From the NCBI RefSeq assembly GCF_025370935.1, contig NC_133474.1:17250009-17314008 (forward strand): a stretch of 64,000 nucleotides of DNA, written 5' to 3'. Positions 36,005-47,259 of this stretch are shown piece after piece. The stretch's first letter is position 1. Each line of letters begins with the position of its first letter. Below the pieces are notes generated by a model. That model saw only the letters and a list, made by a program, of their open reading frames with translations, had not been told where the DNA came from and did not search any database. This DNA comes from Choristoneura fumiferana (lineage: Eukaryota; Arthropoda; Insecta; Lepidoptera; Tortricidae). The translations under genes were made by a program, and so were the position numbers.

Positions 36005-38449
36005 GGGTAGACCGGGGACAATAGAAACACGTTATGATTGAAACAAGTCAAATTTCTCGAAAACTATGATACCTACGGGTATGACGCAACACTCAGAACA
36101 CGCGGTCGGCCACGGCTGAATCCTCGACAAATAGCGCTCGAGCGACCGAGCGGCGTGGACTTGTCGAGGAGCCATCGAAATTTTTCGCAGTCAAAAACAT
36201 GAATTTGTGATCTACTAGCTTTTCTATAACTTTGTTTACTCTTGTATTTTGACTGATTAAATTATTGGAGGGTAATAGTAAGGAATAAACGCGTGTTTTG
36301 ATTGTTATGGATCAGCTTTAGAGTGTCTTTGATGAGTAATATTTGACCTTGAATTAAAAAATGTGATTTGGGGACGGTAGAAACAACTTGCTTGTGGACG
36401 ATTGAAACGTTTTATCATCCACGCGTTTTAATCGTCCAAAAGTAACCCACTTCAAATATAAGGAGGTTCTGTGTTCGATGCACATACATGCTGTTCACAA
36501 AACATTGCTGCTATTTTTGAACTAGTTAAAAATATTTTATTTAGTAGTGTCAAATTAAAACCGCTAAATAGTAATATATTTTAATATATATTTCAAAGGA
36601 TAGTATTAAACGCACATAAGACTTTTTTTTAAAAAAAAAATCGAATCAAAATTACGGATAACACAGCAAAATATCCACTCAAAATAAACCTAATAAAAAA
36701 ATACAAAACCTTGTAACTCTTTTTTTTATATAGCTTCTATTTTGCACATCAAATATATAATTACCTATCAATTTATTTTCAGCATGTAAGGTATACTTTT
36801 TACATAACCAGCACTATTAGGGCCAAATAAATAAGGTTCTGGTCACAATTGTACCTACGCTCCTCATAGGCGTATAGAGGGGGGCCCGGGTGGCCGTACC
36901 CACCCCAGTATGGTCTATTACCCACCCCAGGTTGTTTGGGCTACCGATTCAAAATTATATAATACTGATATCTTCACACAAATCTAGGCCAGGCCTCCCT
37001 GAATGATAACCCTAGATACACCAATGACGATCCTTCTCGCTCCGTTTCGTCGTCGTACCTAATTTTCTGGTGCCAAATTTACAGTAAAGTTATTTTGCTA
37101 TGAGAATGAGTATCATCTACGCACGCTCTAGTTAATTTGCTTGTGGAGTCAGTATTTTTGCTGTGCAGTCAGTATTTTTTGATGTGATTGTAGTATTTTT
37201 GTATAGTTTGTGTTGATGTATATTTTCGAATTATCTGCAGTACTAGTTTTGCTAAAACATTTAGTTTATTTGTATTGAAATAATTTAATTGATGTACAAA
37301 GTATATAAATGATGAGAATAATTGATAGGCATTATTTATTTGATGTGCATTTAAAAATATTCCTTTTTCAAATTCGCATAAAGGCGTTAGGTATAAACTA
37401 CACATATTCAGTATTTTCACGAGACTGACTATAAGTAGGTACCTACAATTGTTAACAGATAAGGTTGGTTATTGTAAGAGCGTTTATACCTGCTGAGCTG
37501 GCAACGGTGCATTTTTGTTAGTTTTTCTCGATTATGCTGTAAAAATTGAATTAAAAATTAAAAATGTATTCTGATTGAACTGTTCTTAATATATATTGTG
37601 TCTGATGCAATAATTATTCGTGATAGACTTTTATTTTCTTTAGAAACGTTCATTAACAATTTTTCGTTTATAAAAGAATATATAAGTATCACGAATAATT
37701 ATTGGAGTAGACACATTTACTTATATATTAAGAAATTTCTAACAGACCTAATTTTTAATTTTCATTAAATTTTTATGGAATTCATATATTTATATCAGAA
37801 AAAGTTTAAGAACATTTTTATTTCATCTTGGCATATGAACTTAAATATTTTTATAAATAAAATATCGGAGTGGTTATGATTGAAACATTGTTATAATTGA
37901 AACAAGCACTTTTGTATGAAAAATGAATATGCTTTTTCCACTTTAATTCTGTATTGTTTTGTTTTACTCTTGAATCATAACTACTTCGATTAAGTTAAAT
38001 TTATAAGGTAACAGCAACAAAGACAGCTAAAAGTCCTATACATTTTTTTTATGCGCGTTTTTTAAATCGAGATGTTCAGAAGGTCATAAATTGTAAAATA
38101 TTTATGTTATGCATGTGGAATTTTGATGAGCTCATTGTATACTATGGTAGCGATGAAAAAGATTTATAACAGATAAAATTACTTTAATTGTGCCGAAAAT
38201 ATTAGGGTGTTTCAATTGACCCCACATAGTGTTTCAATTGTCAGCCGTGTGGTCAATTGAACCACTCTGCCCCATTATCTTTATTACGTTATGGACAAAT
38301 AACTATGGATGCTAGACCTTTCAAGTTCATCTTATTTAGGGACCAGATAACTAAACTTGAAAATAATTTAGGTCTACATCTTTCTAACCATGAAAATAAA
38401 AAGTTACAGGCGGTTAGGGTAAAACGTTTCAGTTGTCCCCAGTCTACCC
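36005..38449. mobile_element. 2.45-kb TIR transposon, non-autonomous, unclassified
   Basis: The left terminus GGGTAGACCGGGGACAA is inverted at the right as GGGTAGACTGGGGACAA; the match extends for 21 of 24 positions. A TA dinucleotide flanks each end (36003-36004, 38450-38451), consistent with a TA target duplication. Subterminal words GATTGAAAC (near 36037, 36402, 37879) and their inverse TTTCAATTG (38212, 38232) crowd both sides. The longest frames are about 80 codons and none resembles a transposase. TA duplication suggests a Tc1/mariner-like or similar superfamily, but the termini do not let me name it. Confidence 0.7.
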
Positions 38450-38451
38450 TA

Positions 38452-39250
38452 CAGACATGTTCATGCTAAGATGAAAAAAAAAAATTAAAAGGTAATACTA
38501 ATGCGAAAAGGAGTCCACTCAGCACTTGTCGGGTCACTAAAGGTGGCTCGACGCTGATATTACGTGGATCCAGGATGGCATCCGATACAGAACTACGCAA
38601 CACACCACACAGTTCAAATATAACAACCATATGTTATATTATTATCTGTTTCTCTTGTTAAATGTTAATTTCATGTTCTATGTACAATAAAGAGATTTAG
38701 ATAATACATAACGCAATTCGCACCCACAAAATTATTGCAGCCTGGCAACATTGGGACACAAACTGCAACACAGTAACTCCAACCTACGACAGAGCCCCCT
38801 CTCCACCCTCAGGTACAACCACATTACATCTTACACAAAAGCGCTTGTGTTGAGCTGATCTGTAAGTTTAATAAATGATCACGGAGGTCCTTTTTGAATT
38901 TACATAACGATTTCACATTTCTAGGTAACACACAGATACTTTCATTCACTCATTTAGGTCATTCGAGCCAGCTCCGATGAATCGGGTGTGTAATGTTTGT
39001 CATAAGAACGATTTTGCGAATTTCCATTTCTCATAACACAAATATCAGAATTTCAATCTGTCGAAATATTGAGAACGTATAAAAAATATGCATATAAACA
39101 AATTGCCGAATTTCTCAATCATATTATTCAATTAGCATAATTGTCTTATGCATATTAAAGTACTGTATAATAGTCGTGCCGCATAATTAATCAAAGTTCA
39201 TAATAAACAATTTTATACAAACATCGATCGAAAAGTATAAAACACCTGGC
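38452..39250. other. No gene seen
   Basis: 'TACAATAAAGAGATTTAG' at 38681 resembles a LINE/SINE 3' end. No coding signal. Confidence 0.4.
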
Positions 39251-39254
39251 ATAC

Positions 39255-39412
39255 ATCGAACAGCAAAGATCATTTGTGAAGCAATTTTATCCGGGCTGCT
39301 ATAAAAAAACCTAACATCTGAACCTAACCTGTCTGAGTCGCTTCTGCTCCGAACCGTCTTGCTCGCTCGCTTCGCTCGCTCGCACAAATCAAATGTTTTT
39401 TGCATTTGGCAC
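39255..39412. mobile_element. Fragment of the CCGAAA foldback core
   Basis: 'ACAGCAAAGATCATTTGTGA' through 'CTTGCTCGCTCGCTTCGCTC' repeats 6357-6480 with few changes, including the AACCTAAC words. The degenerate-word arms are absent, so the core moved or survived without them. Confidence 0.75.
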
Positions 39413-40010
39413 GCATGATGTTATACCGTCCAATTTTTATTCTAAATGTTGTTATAGATTTTAATAATTATATGATTAACCGAATATTCAAAATAAAATT
39501 ATTGAATCTTATATTCATTATAGCAATTGTTGTTATGACTATGAATGTTATATTATTTAAAGCTTATGCTCGGTAATAATATGAAATCCGTTTTTATGCT
39601 AAATGAATATTAATGATTCTTGAACGTAGTAAAATGAAATGTGATGTTTTGTATGACGATTGAACGGCACCCCTATGAATCGACCTGTACATTGTAAACA
39701 CATAACATGAAAAGTTAATAAGTTGTCAAAAATAGGGGCGAAAACATACAAAAAACTCTCCGGAGGCGAAAAATGCGGTAGTAATAAGAAAATTACCTTC
39801 ACCTTAAGTTAACGTTTCCTCCCGTCCCTCAGTCCTAATTTTCTGTAACGGAAATTACTGAATTTTTCCCATTGACGTGCTCAGGAAACATTCCCGGTAG
39901 CAAACAAGTGCTCGACGCTCGTCATTACTAAGACTTGAAAAAAATGTCAACAATAAAACGATTGAATCGGTCGCTCACGGGTGATAGTTTCATAAACAGT
40001 TTATGATACA
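39413..40010. other. No gene seen
   Basis: AT-rich; nothing recognised. Confidence 0.4.
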
Positions 40011-40016
40011 AAATAA

Positions 40017-41060
40017 AACCGGCCAAGAGCGTGTCGGACACGCCCAGGATAGGGTTCCGTAGTCATTACGAAAAAATCAAATAATTTTATACCTTAGGCT
40101 GCTATTTGCTCTTCAACTACTAATAATTCTCAAGCAATCTTAGCCGCTATAATTTTTCTTGTAAGTTTGATATATTTACTAAATAATTTAATTTATTATT
40201 TTTATTTAACCGCGCACAAGACTTGGTCATTGACTGAGAAGCTCAAAAGTCCAGGCTCAAGGTTTGCCAACGAGCAATGGAGCGCAGTATTCTGGGTGTT
40301 CGAAAAACTGATCGAATCGGAAATACGATATACTGCGCTCCAAAACTCGTATCACAGATGTGGGTGTCAAAACCGCCAAGCTGAAGTGGGACTGGGCCGG
40401 ACATGTCTGCCGCATGCACCCGGACCGATGGGCACGAATCGTAACCGAATGGGATCCGAGGGATGGGCATAGGAGCAGAGGCAGACCCAAGAGAAGATGG
40501 CGGGACGACCTGAGCGCTTTTCAGCTCGATTGGCAGTTGCATGGCATGCCCAGGACAGGGGAGAGTGGCGGAGGAAAGGGGAGGCCTTTGCCCAGCAGTG
40601 GGACATAATACAGGCTACATAAAGAAATTTTTTTTTTTATTTTTTTTATTTGGTTTATTCTGATTTTTTTAAAATTTCTACCCAGAAGATTACATTTTAC
40701 ATGGGGGGAGGGGGAGCTCGATTTTAATGAAAATTTGAATTTTAATGTTGTTGAATATTTCTTGAACAATCGTCTTGGCAACCCCCCAATGATTTTAAAA
40801 TCTCTATCCAACAATACCCCACACTAGAGGTTAGTCAAGAAAAAAACACCTCCACTTTCTGTCTATGGGAGGTCCCTAAAAAATATTTTTTTTAAATTAT
40901 TTTACCACTGTCGGCGTGAATGATAATAATATGTATATTCATGCCAATTACAGCTTTCTAGTACTAACGGTCCTCTGAGCTTAGCCGTGACGGACAGACG
41001 GACAGACATGGCGAAACTATAAGGGTTCCTAGTTGACTACGGAACCCTAAAAAATGGTCG
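40017..41060 (+). repeat. 'ACCGGCCAAGAGCGTGTCGG' repeat, split by a LINE
   Basis: Starts with ACCGGCCAAGAGCGTGTCGG and 'GATAGGGTTCCGTAGTCATT', ends with 'CGGACAGACGGACAGACATG' and 'GACTACGGAACCCTAAAAAA'. The interior is interrupted by the RTE fragment at about 40205-40640. Confidence 0.8.
40205..40640 (+). pseudogene. RTE-type LINE C-terminal fragment, nested
   Basis: Encodes the last part of an RTE-type ORF2. The order is SLTEK, CQRAMERSILGV..., AKLKWDWAGHVCRM, DRWARIVTEWDPRDGHRS, RGRPKRRWRDDL, then the 3' phrase 'GAGGCCTTTGCCCAGCAGTG' and an A-rich tail with poly-T-rich sequence after it. Frame changes near 40255 and 40345 break the reading. The RT and endonuclease domains are gone. The family differs from the 8571/10411 copies (RGRPKRRW against GRPPTRW) and from the 61848 copy. 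Its position inside an intact-looking repeat makes it the younger insertion. Confidence 0.85.
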
Positions 41061-41206
41061 TAAAATTCTCTACAGTTAATGTTACTCTTGGCACAAAGTT
41101 AAAGTAGTTTATCAAAAAGGCATTGGAAAAGAACACAATGTAAACCTAAATAAATAGATTTAGCTATGAACTGTGGTATTTGAACTCGATCAGTAGGTTT
41201 ACGAGT

Positions 41207-41306
41207 NNNNNNNNNNNNNNNNNNNNNNNNNNNNNNNNNNNNNNNNNNNNNNNNNNNNNNNNNNNNNNNNNNNNNNNNNNNNNNNNNNNNNNNNNNNNNN
41301 NNNNNN
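41207..41306. other. Assembly gap, 100 N
   Basis: Exactly 100 N, the conventional size for a gap of unknown length. It removes the 3' part of the gypsy element (integrase and 3' LTR, if present). Confidence 0.98.
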
Positions 41307-41985
41307 ATGTAAAGCTTCCAGTCGTGTATAGAATTAGGAAACTGGCTTAATATAACCTTTTTATACCAGATTGTTTCAAAAACTCCATTCAGATGGTTCT
41401 TCTTGCTTTAATACGTCCCTAACTTGCCTCTATACCACTCATCCTTGTGTTTTTCCAAGATGTCTATAGTAATTATTTCTGTATTCGTATCTTATCACCC
41501 CTCGGGATAGAGCATCAGGTACTGTATGTGCTTACTCTGGCCTATGCACAATATCATAAACTAAACTTTGTTGTAGTTCATCGCCATCTGGCCAATCGCC
41601 CATGTGGGTCTTTCATCTTATGAAGCCACTGCAACGCGCACTATGGTCGTAACTACGGTAAAGTGAACACCATCTACGTAAGGCCTAAATTTCTCTATTG
41701 CATAAACCATACTCAGTAGCTCTCTTTCCGACGTTGAAACTTTCGCTCTCTATCATTGAGCTTCCTACTCAAATATGCAATCGGTTGTTCGCCCTCTTCA
41801 TTTTTTTGGGCACATACCGCACCTATGCCATTGTTTGAAGCATCACATTGTATAAAAACGGCTTTGAGTAGTCGGGACAAGTGATCACTGGTGTTGTTGT
41901 TAAAAGTGTCTTAAGCTTCAGGAACGCCGATTCTGCCTCACTAGTCCAACTAATCTCTTGTTTTTTTTTTTTTTAGTTAAATCAT
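41307..41985 (-). pseudogene. Ty3/gypsy RNase H and pre-integrase linker
   Basis: Reading leftwards from about 41985, broken frames give SWTSEAE... (tether), CDASNNGIGAVCAQ (first catalytic Asp of RNase H) and IAYLSRKL. Then, nearer the gap, come MKDPHGRLARW and a HRP...PDALSRG-like stretch, the usual link into the integrase zinc-binding region. The domain would degrade the RNA template in the RNA-DNA hybrid. Several frameshifts are needed to read through and the integrase core is lost in the gap. It follows the RT segment directly, as expected for a pol polyprotein. Confidence rests on the order of motifs more than on any one of them. Confidence 0.7.
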
Positions 41986-42032
41986 GGAGTGGAGATGCGA
42001 TGATGGAAAATTCTCGACAAATCTCCTGTAAG

Positions 42033-42669
42033 CTAGCTAATCCGATAAACCTCTTTAAACTCCGTGTAATTTCTAGGCCTAGGGAAGTTGATTATTGCGC
42101 CGCCTTTTTCAGGATCAGTCCTTAATCCTCTTTTGTCAATGACATATCCCAAGTATCTTAAACTTTCCTGGCAAAACCTGCACTTGTCTACATTTATAGT
42201 CAATTGTGCTGTATGTAAAATATTCATCACTTCTCAATTAAGGCCATGTGCTCATCAAATGTTGGAGAACATATCACTATATATCATCTAAATATGCCCA
42301 GACTTTATCATCGTTTTGAATGAACAAGATGTCCATCAACCGTTGCTGAGTCTGGGAGGCATTTACTAAACCAAACGGCATCACCTTAAACTGAAACAGA
42401 CCTCTCCCGGGACAGCGAATGCCGTTTTTTCTTTACTGCTGTCCTCTAATGGGATTTTGCCAAAATGCTGACTTGAGATCAATGGTAGTCAAGAACTTTG
42501 CATTTCTAAGATTGTCTATAACAGTTGAAACCCTTGGCAAAGGATAAGTATCTCTTTTGGTAACCTTATTCAATTGTCGGCTGTCCAAGCATAAACGATT
42601 GTCCCCATTTGGCTTCTTGACCAATAATACTGGAGAACACCAAGCGCTATGTGACGGTTCCCACATCAT
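42033..42669 (-). pseudogene. Ty3/gypsy reverse transcriptase
   Basis: The N-terminal half (42669-42433) shows WCSPVLLVKKPNG, RLCLDSRQLNKVT and FLTTIDLKSAFWQ, the palm region with the first catalytic aspartate (in TIDLKSAF). Next come GLFQFKVMPFGLVNA, then the active-site box YLDD encoded at about 42283-42294. The C-terminal part (42230-42033) reads VDKCRFCQESLRYLGYVI and TDPEK...INFPRPRN, the thumb/connection typical of gypsy. An in-frame stop or frameshift near 42430 and another just after YLDD break the protein. The enzyme would copy the element's RNA into cDNA, primed by the tRNA bound at the site near 45711. It is not functional as it stands. Confidence 0.85.
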
Positions 42670-42899
42670 CTCTTAACATTTGTCAAGTTCTTTGGTGATT
42701 TCTGCTTTAATTACCGGAGAGAAGTTGTATTGTTTCTGATGGACCGCTTTATTTTCACCTGTGTCTATGTGATGTTTCAATATATGTGTCCACCTAAACC
42801 TTTACCTATTGTGTCCTTCATTTTGCTGATTAGAACAGTAATGCGATTATTTTGCTCCTCAGTCAAATCCTCCCTTGACCATATAACTGGTTCTTTAAC

Positions 42900-43330
42900 T
42901 GCCAACTCATCAAGTTTAACTAAAAAACTATCATGATTCTTGAATTGTAAAGAGATTCCAAAATCATCAAAAAATCTTTACCTAAAATCAATTGTTGACT
43001 CAACCTAGGCATAACAATTGCCGGAATCACCCTAAGTTGACCATCCAACATAACTGGCATGTCAAAAATTTCCTTAACATCATGAGGCGCTCCATCAGCG
43101 GTCGCCACCTGGAAACGTTTAATGCGCGTGCCCCTCAAACCTATGGACGTTAGAACATCGGAGAACTCCTTATTATTACCGTACGATTTGCCCCTGAATC
43201 GAGAAGACCTACAAATTCGTTGTCTAAGATACTTATCCTTATGTAAGCCCTATTGTCATTATGTTTATTTACTAGTACGGGGCATATTTCTCCATCAGTG
43301 CGAGAAAAATATTTTGACACTACACCTAAC
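42900..43330 (-). pseudogene. Ty3/gypsy aspartic protease region
   Basis: The active-site triad DSG, in the context VGLLDSGANR, is encoded at about 43192-43200. Downstream, after a frame change, is a stretch ending PRLSQQLILGKDFL (42950-42990), which matches the C-terminal 'ILG.DFL' turn of retroelement proteases. It would cleave the Gag-Pol polyprotein. At least one frameshift lies between the two halves (around 43140). Confidence 0.7.
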
Positions 43331-43369
43331 CATTCCTGCCACTCCTTACTATTGTTACTAGGGAGAAAC

Positions 43370-44831
43370 CTAATTGGCAGAATTTGTGCTTCTCCCTTGT
43401 GGGTTTCCCGAACAATCGCAATCTTTAGATGTCACACCAAAGCGTCCACATTTATAACAAAATAATCGCTGTTTCGGTACACCACATTCCCTAAATAATG
43501 TCCCTCTTTCCCTGCAATTCCAGCATCGCTTTACACTGCCAGCACCATTACCAATCTCGTCTACTTTAACCATTTCTGGATCACCCTCGTTACTGTAGTT
43601 GCGTGATAAGCCAAATCGGGTTCTAATGAGTTCCTGAAGGACCTTGGTTTCTCAAAATTATCACAATTCACTTTCGTTCTCTCTACTACCCTAAGAACAT
43701 TGATTAAATCTGGTATTGAGCAAAATTCGTCTCTGCACCCGCTCTTTGATAATAAGGTTGTAAATTCTTCAGTATTATCGATAATTTTTCCTGTTCAGAA
43801 ATTTTGACCGGAAGCCTATTAAACATGTTTTGCATGACCGCTATATAAATTACGACCGATTCATCACTTCCCTGAGTTCTCGCGTTTATTTCTGTCAAAA
43901 GTTCCTCCTGATAGAACGGTTTCTGGAAAGTTCTTTTTAGTAAGACTACTAAGTCCTCCAATTACTGGCATACTCTTTATTAGCTCTGTACCAGATGAGC
44001 GCCTCACCCTCAAAGAAATCGATCGCGTAACGCCATAGGTCATAATCAGTAGCATTCCTAGCATCCTTAAGTTCGGATACTCGTTCCAAAAATGCATTAA
44101 TACTTAAATTACTACCAGAATATCTAATACCCCACTGATAAATAGGGACTAATTTTCGCTTGGAAAGTCATCTTCAACCGTCGAGGTTCGAAGTAGTCTA
44201 CCGCGGCTTCCCTCTCATCTCCCCACTTGCCTAAATTAAAACTGACATTGCGGTTCCCGTTAGTCTCAGGAAACCTTAAATCTTTAGTACCAAATCGTTC
44301 ATCACTAGAAGACCCTGGTATATCTCCTTATTCGTTTCTAAATTCTTAACTATCCTTTCTCCCAAGACACCTAAAGTCTCATGCAATACTCGTTTATCAT
44401 CAGCCGTTAAATTTTCCTCCTCATCTAGGTCATCCTGCACTACCAGCTTGTCTAACAGAAGTTGACATTGCTGTTTTAGCCCATCTTTCTTTATACCGTG
44501 GTCTTCTGAGTCTTGTGGTACTAAATGTAACCTATTTTCAATGTGATGTAGCCTGGAAATTAACCGTTTAAATAAGCTTTGTCTGGCTTACCACTATTTC
44601 TGAAACATAATTAGATAACGTGTTAAGTTTCGCCGAACAATCTCAAGCTCGAAGTCAACTTTTTGCGCCCTATGCTGTGGTATTTAATTTCACGTGTGAA
44701 ATCCCCCGATTGCTCACTACACAACAACTCTTTGAGCAACTTTTTTAGAACCGGCGCATTGGCCTTCAGCGTAATGCCTCGACACTCTAGCTCATATTCA
44801 GCTCATCCTTCAACAACAGATTAGGGTCCAT
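43370..44831 (-). pseudogene. Ty3/gypsy gag: capsid and zinc knuckles
   Basis: The inferred start is the ATG at 44829-44831 (reading MDPNLLLKDEL). Further on, DYDLWRYAIDFF and GEALIWYRANK (44080-43970) and FQKPFYQEEL ... RTQGSDESVVIYI ... FNRL (43930-43800) match the capsid-like core of insect gypsy Gag. At 43530-43440 two cysteine arrays occur, CWNCRERG...C and CYKCGRFG...C. Both lack the usual histidine at the third ligand position; the second type (valine there) is, as I recall, common in this insect lineage, while the first may be a decayed knuckle. A frameshift near 43960 splits the capsid and others lie between 44100 and 44831. Gag would package the RNA. Confidence 0.75.
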
Positions 44832-45710
44832 GTTAACGAACAATGTGTTGCAAAACTATATAGTACCAAAATATACTTTAAAATGTGAGGGTAGTTTTAA
44901 GTCGTAATTTAGAAAAGGAAAAAAAAACGATTATTTTGTTTCCCGCCTCAGTAACACTTACTATTAATGCGCTGTCGTCTTAACATCAAGCAGCAAATGC
45001 TCAGCAGTGGGATGCAACAGTGGACAAAACTTTTACACAATAACAACGTAAATATACAACACAAGACCTCAATTTGGTCTCGTGAAAGAAATATGTACCT
45101 AAAACAAGCACTAATATTCACGCACTTAAATGCCTAAACTTAAGTTACCTAAAACGGCAGCAATCAAAGTATGTATGCTCTAGATTAGCATTAAAAACCA
45201 CCAAATGCGCAGGTACCTAACTATAAAATTCCTAAAAATTTTCCAAAAACAACTAACCGTAAATTAAAGTAGGAATTATATTAAGTGTAACGAAAGGTAC
45301 GTTTACCCTTAACTTCAAATAATAATATCGGTTACAAATTTTTGGATATAAGTATAAATAAACGTTAATACGCGTAGTGCTAGAGAAAACAAATTGGTTT
45401 ATAATACAATTAGAACGAGTAATCGATTGCTACAACGAATGAATTTATATGCTAAAAATAATTCTTACACTTTAGATCAAAACAATTATGGTAGGTAGTG
45501 TCGAAAGTTTTACATATAAATAACAATGGTACACGTTTTACGTTATCACGGCCACCAACGTTAATACGGCTTAATAAACTACAGTGGTAAAAAAAATATA
45601 TCAACTGAACCGGTACAAAATATGTAAGGTACGAGTAATTAACAAATAAAACTATGTTACTTATTTAATAGGGATAAATAAAAACCGTTCGTCAACCCAT
45701 TAAATTTTAA
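44832..45710 (-). other. Probable gypsy 5' leader
   Basis: Between the inferred gag start and the primer-binding site lie about 880 bp of A-rich non-coding sequence. The length is plausible for a leader, though it could hide a further insertion. Confidence 0.4.
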
Positions 45711-45722
45711 CGTTGGGCGCTA
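45711..45722 (-). promoter_or_regulatory. Probable tRNA-Lys primer-binding site
   Basis: The minus strand reads TAGCGCCCAACG, one base off TGGCGCCCAACG, the complement of the 3' end of insect tRNA-Lys used by gypsy. It lies four bases from a TGTTATGGG that would be the LTR edge (45726). Confidence 0.5.
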
Positions 45723-45725
45723 TTT

Positions 45726-46300
45726 TGTTATGGGTTGCCGAGTAGGAAATAAAAGAAATACTACTATGAACACTAATACACTATATTGATTTGACTAATT
45801 TTAAATTTAAGCACTACCAGTATCAGTGACTGGAACTTAAGGTTAACTTAACTTATAGAATTAAGGGATCGATTAGATCCATACTTACAACTAACTTATT
45901 ACTAGCTACTTTCACTACAGTTGAGCGCCAGGAAGGATTTAGACTTCGTCAGGGATCCTTGCCTATCCGCCTGCCACCGGCTAGCGTCCAAATTTGAAGT
46001 TTATTTTTAGCGCTAAGCTAAACGACCTCCACCTGATCCCAAAGGGCATGTCCTTACGCTAAAACAAAAGAGCGTCTGTCACTCACAACTGTTCTTGGAA
46101 TTAACGGGAAATGAGATCAAAGATTGCAAAAGTTTGTTGAACTTACCCCTTGTCACAAACACCAAAAACAATTAAATTATTAAACTAAAGTAACTTATAC
46201 TTCAATGTCTTTAATGTGTGGGTACATTTCCAAGATAAGGTGCACACTGACCGACACCCGTCGTCCTTAGCTTAGACGAGAAACGTAATGACCATTTTTA
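45726..46300 (-). other. Possible gypsy 5' LTR (far end unknown)
   Basis: If the primer-binding site is right, the LTR starts with TG at 45726 and extends rightwards. No partner LTR is in view, because it lies past the gap, so the other end cannot be set. The segment 45900-46060 is GC-richer than its flanks. Confidence 0.3.
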
Positions 46301-46394
46301 AACTTATTCATTATTTAAATAATTATTTTGTGCTACCCAATCCATCTTACTACTAGTACTTATACTTTTAATAAATAGAAAAAGATGAATCTCA

Positions 46395-46470
46395 CCGCGT
46401 GAGATTTGAACCGTGAACCATCTGTTGTCTAGACGCCCTTTGCTGCCCCTGAGCCATCGAGCTAACTACA
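46395..46470 (-). repeat. tRNA-like pol III unit (tRNA pseudogene or SINE head)
   Basis: On the minus strand, box A TAGCTCGATGGC (46453-46464) and box B GGTTCAAATCTC (46401-46412) stand at tRNA-like spacing. The acceptor stem does not pair convincingly and no SINE body is recognised after it, so a SINE head or tRNA pseudogene is more likely than a working tRNA. Confidence 0.55.
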
Positions 46471-46659
46471 CTGCACTCGAATTAGGCGATCGGTTTCCTA
46501 TCTAGCGAGTGACGTCATGACATTGCCTTATCATTGTCCCTAGGCGCTTCAAAATGGGTCATGACAAAGTTCTGAGGTTAAACTGTGCTTAGTGGAATGA
46601 AAATTACTGTGCAAAATGCCGTGACTCTTAATTTAGCAATTGAGACTTCAAGAATTTAC

Positions 46660-46830
46660 AGGTATGTGTTTATCCTATCCCATGGGAACATTAATTTCTA
46701 ATGCGATGCGAAATGTTTGTGGAAAAAGAAAAGTTTGTTGATGTATGTGTGTCTGTCCATTTACCTATGTTTTTTTACGTAAAACCGTCAAGCCGTCTTA
46801 GCGTGAAAAAGTAGCACACATACTAGTACA
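46660..46830 (+). repeat. Fragment of the 14195-type repeat
   Basis: 'TTTATCCTATCCCATGGGAA' and 'CGTCAAGCCGTCTTAGCGTG' followed by AAAAAGTAGCA match blocks at 14495-14610, with the middle diverged. Confidence 0.6.
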
Positions 46831-46867
46831 AGACAAGAAGTTTTTTATGTCAATATTTTTTCACAAC

Positions 46868-46965
46868 TGCAATTTCTACACGCACGCACACACTCACCCA
46901 AGCACACAAGCACCCACACAGGCATGTATATAGACACGCGCACACCTACCGACACAAACTTGGTC
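46868..46965. repeat. CA/CACG-rich low-complexity tract
   Basis: Interrupted runs of CACGCACGCACACACTC and CACACAAGCACCCACAC. Confidence 0.8.
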
Positions 46966-47045
46966 ACAGGAAACCTGACACTTTTATGATTCCTTCCGAC
47001 TTTATAGCCTCACACTAACCGGCACCCAAGACGCTGTAAAGCTCT

Positions 47046-47256
47046 ATTAGTTTCCAGTGTTTTCACGTCCCAATATTACCACCCATGGGCGGGCAAACAT
47101 AGCCGGCGTGTTATCTTTACCGACGTAACGAATTTGTGGTGTTAATGCGTTTGCTGTGTAAACGGCGGGCGGCGGCATTAGCACGGGCGAAGGAATAACA
47201 TCGCCTCGTTCAGATCGCACGGAATATCGCTCAAATAGGTTACGCTGAGTGGGCAC
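47046..47256 (-). CDS. Possible terminal coding exon, unknown
   Basis: The minus strand is open for 69 codons and ends in a TAA/TAG-containing stretch at 47046. Just upstream of codon 5 the sequence GCCGTGCCCACTCAG|CGTAAC could be a splice acceptor. The peptide is basic at the start (QRNLFERYSVRSERG) and proline-rich in the middle (SPVLMPPPAVY), and ends RPWVVILGRENTGN. It is not transposon-like to my eye, and its GC content is well above that of the flanks. I do not recognise a family. No polyadenylation signal AATAAA follows closely. It could be an exon of a host gene on the minus strand, a gene relic or chance. Confidence 0.25.
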
Positions 47257-47259
47257 GGC

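Larger units (their letters stand above)
41307..45725 (-). mobile_element. Decayed Ty3/gypsy LTR retrotransposon
   Basis: On the minus strand the order is primer-binding site, leader, gag (capsid, zinc knuckles), protease (DSG), reverse transcriptase (YLDD) and RNase H, with the start of the integrase linker at the gap. This order is diagnostic of Ty3/gypsy. All domains carry frameshifts, so the copy is dead. No envelope gene is visible, and the element cannot be followed past the gap. Confidence 0.85.

Noticed and set aside
40243..40606. Long minus-strand frames opposite the RTE fragment
   Set aside because: Antisense shadows of the GC-rich RTE C-terminal coding region.
46395..46470. Functional tRNA gene
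   Set aside because: Boxes A and B are present but the acceptor stem does not pair convincingly; a SINE head or pseudogene is more likely.
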